Source of the DNA: Propionibacteriaceae bacterium
GTDB lineage: Bacteria; Actinomycetota; Actinomycetes; Propionibacteriales; Propionibacteriaceae
DNA length: 36,681 bases
Assembly (NCBI GenBank): GCA_030532575.1
Contig: JAUNKV010000029.1
Coordinates: 1-36,681 of the forward strand
Direction: 5' to 3'
Shown: positions 35,399 through 36,681 of the stretch, piece by piece
How positions within the stretch are numbered: the first letter of the stretch is position 1
Layout: each line of letters starts with the position of its first letter
The notes under the pieces: generated by a model
What the model was told of the DNA's origin: nothing
The model's input: only the letters and a program-made list of their open reading frames with translations
Databases searched by the model: none
Translations under genes and position numbers: made by a program

Positions 35399-36466
35399 GT
35401 GTTGAAACAGTTCCGGCCACTCGTCGCGGCCGTCTCAGCAGTGTTGTTCATCGCGGGGGCGATGAGCATCGCCCTGTGGGGCACCGAGCCAGGACTTCGC
35501 GCCGTACCGGAGGTCGCCGCCCAACCGGCGGAACGCAGCTCCCGCAGCCAGGAGCGCGCCCCGATGGGCAGCGGCGATGGCGCCCTGCTGATGGTCGCGG
35601 CCCCGACGATGGCCGCCGTCGATCAGCTGCCCATCGCGCCGGACCAGGCCGAGGCGCCGGGCGAGGACACCACCGTGTTGAACGTGCCCTCCGCCATCCC
35701 CACCGAGGTCCTCGACCAGGTGGACGCCGACGGCGGAAAGCTGCTCTCCCAGCCGGTCAGGGGACGCATCACCTCCCGCTTCGGGATGCGCTTCCACCCC
35801 GTCCTGCACGTGTGGAAACTGCACACCGGGCTGGACTTCGCCGCCCCCTGCGGCGCCCCAGTCGGGGCATCCGCACCCGGACGGGTCACCCGCACCGGCT
35901 GGGCTGGCGGCAACGGGGTGCAGGTGCGGGTCGATCACGGGCAGATCGCCGGGCATCACGTCGTGACCACATACAACCACCTCTCCAGCGTCGCGGTGAC
36001 GGTGGGGCAGCAGGTCACCACCCATCAGGGTGTGGGGCGGATCGGCAACACGGGCTACTCCACCGGCTGCCACCTGCACTTCGAGGTGATCGTCGACGGG
36101 AAGTTCCAGAACCCCGAGTCCTGGCTGAACGGGGTGCCCGCCGTCGACGCCTCCTTCGCGGCCCCGCCCAGCACCCTGCCGGTGCCCGCGTCGTCGGCTC
36201 CGAAGGCTCCCGTGAGTCCTTCGGCCTCGGCCTCGACGAAACCAGCGCCCAGCCCGAGCGTCAGCTCGAGCCCCAGCGCGCGTCCCACCCAGCGCAGCTC
36301 GGCCCCTCGAACCCCGACGCCGACCCCCGGCCCGAGTGCCAGCCGCACGCCGTCGCCGACCCCCAGCCCGTCGCGGAGCGAGCAGGAGCCGAGCCCTGCG
36401 CCGTCGCAGTCGGAGAGCGCGGGCAAGTCGTCGCCGAGTGCTGAGGAGAGTGCACCCGCCCGGTGA
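35399..36466 (+). CDS. Secreted M23-family metallopeptidase with Pro/Ser/Thr-rich tail
   Basis: About 355 residues from GTG 35399; TTG 35402 is the next codon and GGGAGG lies just upstream. Residues 1-28 form a signal peptide or anchor (KQF, then VAAVSAVLFIAGAMSIALW). The LytM/M23 domain spans about 115-240, with zinc ligands in HTGLD (H142, D146) and HLHF (H225-x-H227). GRITSRFGMRFHP precedes the first ligand motif. M23 enzymes cleave peptidoglycan cross-bridges or stems outside the membrane. After about 250 the chain is low-complexity Pro/Ser/Thr/Ala, suited to spanning or attaching to the wall; no LPXTG motif is seen. The stop is 4 bp from the stop of the convergent gene. Confidence 0.92.
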   Translation: MLKQFRPLVAAVSAVLFIAGAMSIALWGTEPGLRAVPEVAAQPAERSSRSQERAPMGSGDGALLMVAAPTMAAVDQLPIAPDQAEAPGEDTTVLNVPSAIPTEVLDQVDADGGKLLSQPVRGRITSRFGMRFHPVLHVWKLHTGLDFAAPCGAPVGASAPGRVTRTGWAGGNGVQVRVDHGQIAGHHVVTTYNHLSSVAVTVGQQVTTHQGVGRIGNTGYSTGCHLHFEVIVDGKFQNPESWLNGVPAVDASFAAPPSTLPVPASSAPKAPVSPSASASTKPAPSPSVSSSPSARPTQRSSAPRTPTPTPGPSASRTPSPTPSPSRSEQEPSPAPSQSESAGKSSPSAEESAPAR

Positions 36467-36470
36467 CGAA

Positions 36471-36681
36471 TCACTCGTGCCGGTCGGCCCGGGCGAGGGC
36501 CCGCTTCACGATGGCGATGAGTTCGTCCGGGGTCATGTGGGCCTGCAGCCACTCCAGCAGCGTCCCCTGGGGTTCGATCTCCTGGAAGAACTGCTCGTGA
36601 TCGGTGCCCCACACCGTCGGGTTGCTCGGGTCGGGGTCGGACAGGCAGACGTAGAGGTGGTCGGGGAAGCCGTAGCTGTGG
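36471..36681 (-). CDS. C-terminal end of a small protein, possibly SUKH (SMI1/KNR4) type; 5' end outside the window
   Basis: The last 69 codons are visible, ending in TGA at 36473-36471. The chain includes HSYGFPDHLYVCLSDPDPSN, then VWGTDHEQFFQEIEPQGTLL and EWLQAHMTPDELIAIVKRAL. The pattern of acidic residues, VWGTDHE and a GTLLEWL helix resembles the C-terminal part of SUKH-superfamily proteins. These often serve as immunity proteins for polymorphic toxins, but the N-terminal part that would settle this is missing. The frame has normal high-GC codon use and ends cleanly beside the peptidase gene. Confidence 0.6.
   Translation of the reverse strand, partial: HSYGFPDHLYVCLSDPDPSNPTVWGTDHEQFFQEIEPQGTLLEWLQAHMTPDELIAIVKRALARADRHE

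Overview
This window is GC-rich DNA from an actinobacterium. The evidence is the very high GC content, the GTG starts, a TreY/TreZ pair, an actinobacterial-type Lgt with a long acidic tail, a CCA-adding enzyme next to a secreted M23 peptidase, and families of intergenic palindromic repeats. A Propionibacteriaceae-like host (Arachnia or a relative) fits, but I cannot prove it from sequence alone.

Region 1 (about 1-26.1 kb) is dominated by one unusual locus on the minus strand. A SWIM zinc-finger protein gene (24779-26134) is followed by nine tandem paralogues of one large, helix-rich protein family. In transcription order they are copy 1 (22193-24574), copy 2 (18969-21542), copy 3 (16314-18758), copy 4 (13845-16268), copy 5 (12029-13423, only the C-terminal half), copy 6 (9133-11487), copy 7 (6497-8680, lacking the usual C-terminal tail), copy 8 (2731-5190) and copy 9 (257-2737). 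They share an N-terminal module, a GLW(R/Q)(E/D)P linker and a C-terminal module. Most end in a near-invariant tail of the type ELPNITALAxRKGSxKAI. From memory they resemble the DUF6493-type proteins that sit beside SWIM proteins in actinobacteria; their function is unknown.

The spacers between copies are filled with a dispersed repeat bounded by CCGCTGGTCGAG and CTCGACCAGCGG. A second element, a palindrome of about 70-75 bp whose centre reads TGGGAGCGCTCCCA, occurs three times. That centre matches the actinobacterial CebR (LacI family) operator. Two of these palindromes bracket a plus-strand DUF559-type nuclease-like gene (5590-6417) lying between copies 8 and 7.

Region 2 (26.2-36.7 kb) is more ordinary. 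It holds lgt (+), a repeat-filled gap of about 0.9 kb, treY-treZ (-) for making trehalose from alpha-glucan, an alpha/beta hydrolase (+) with an apparent frameshift in a G run, cca (-), a secreted M23 peptidase (+), and the C-terminal end of a possible SUKH-type protein (-). The lgt-treZ gap contains four copies of an exactly 73-bp palindromic element, three of them at an exact 99-bp period. A fifth 73-bp copy lies near 33.6 kb in inverted orientation, next to three 22-bp direct repeats.

The strongest candidate for an undescribed system is the SWIM gene plus its nine-copy paralogue array. It shows truncated and homogenised copies, repeats that could drive recombination, and a palindrome-bracketed nuclease-like gene.
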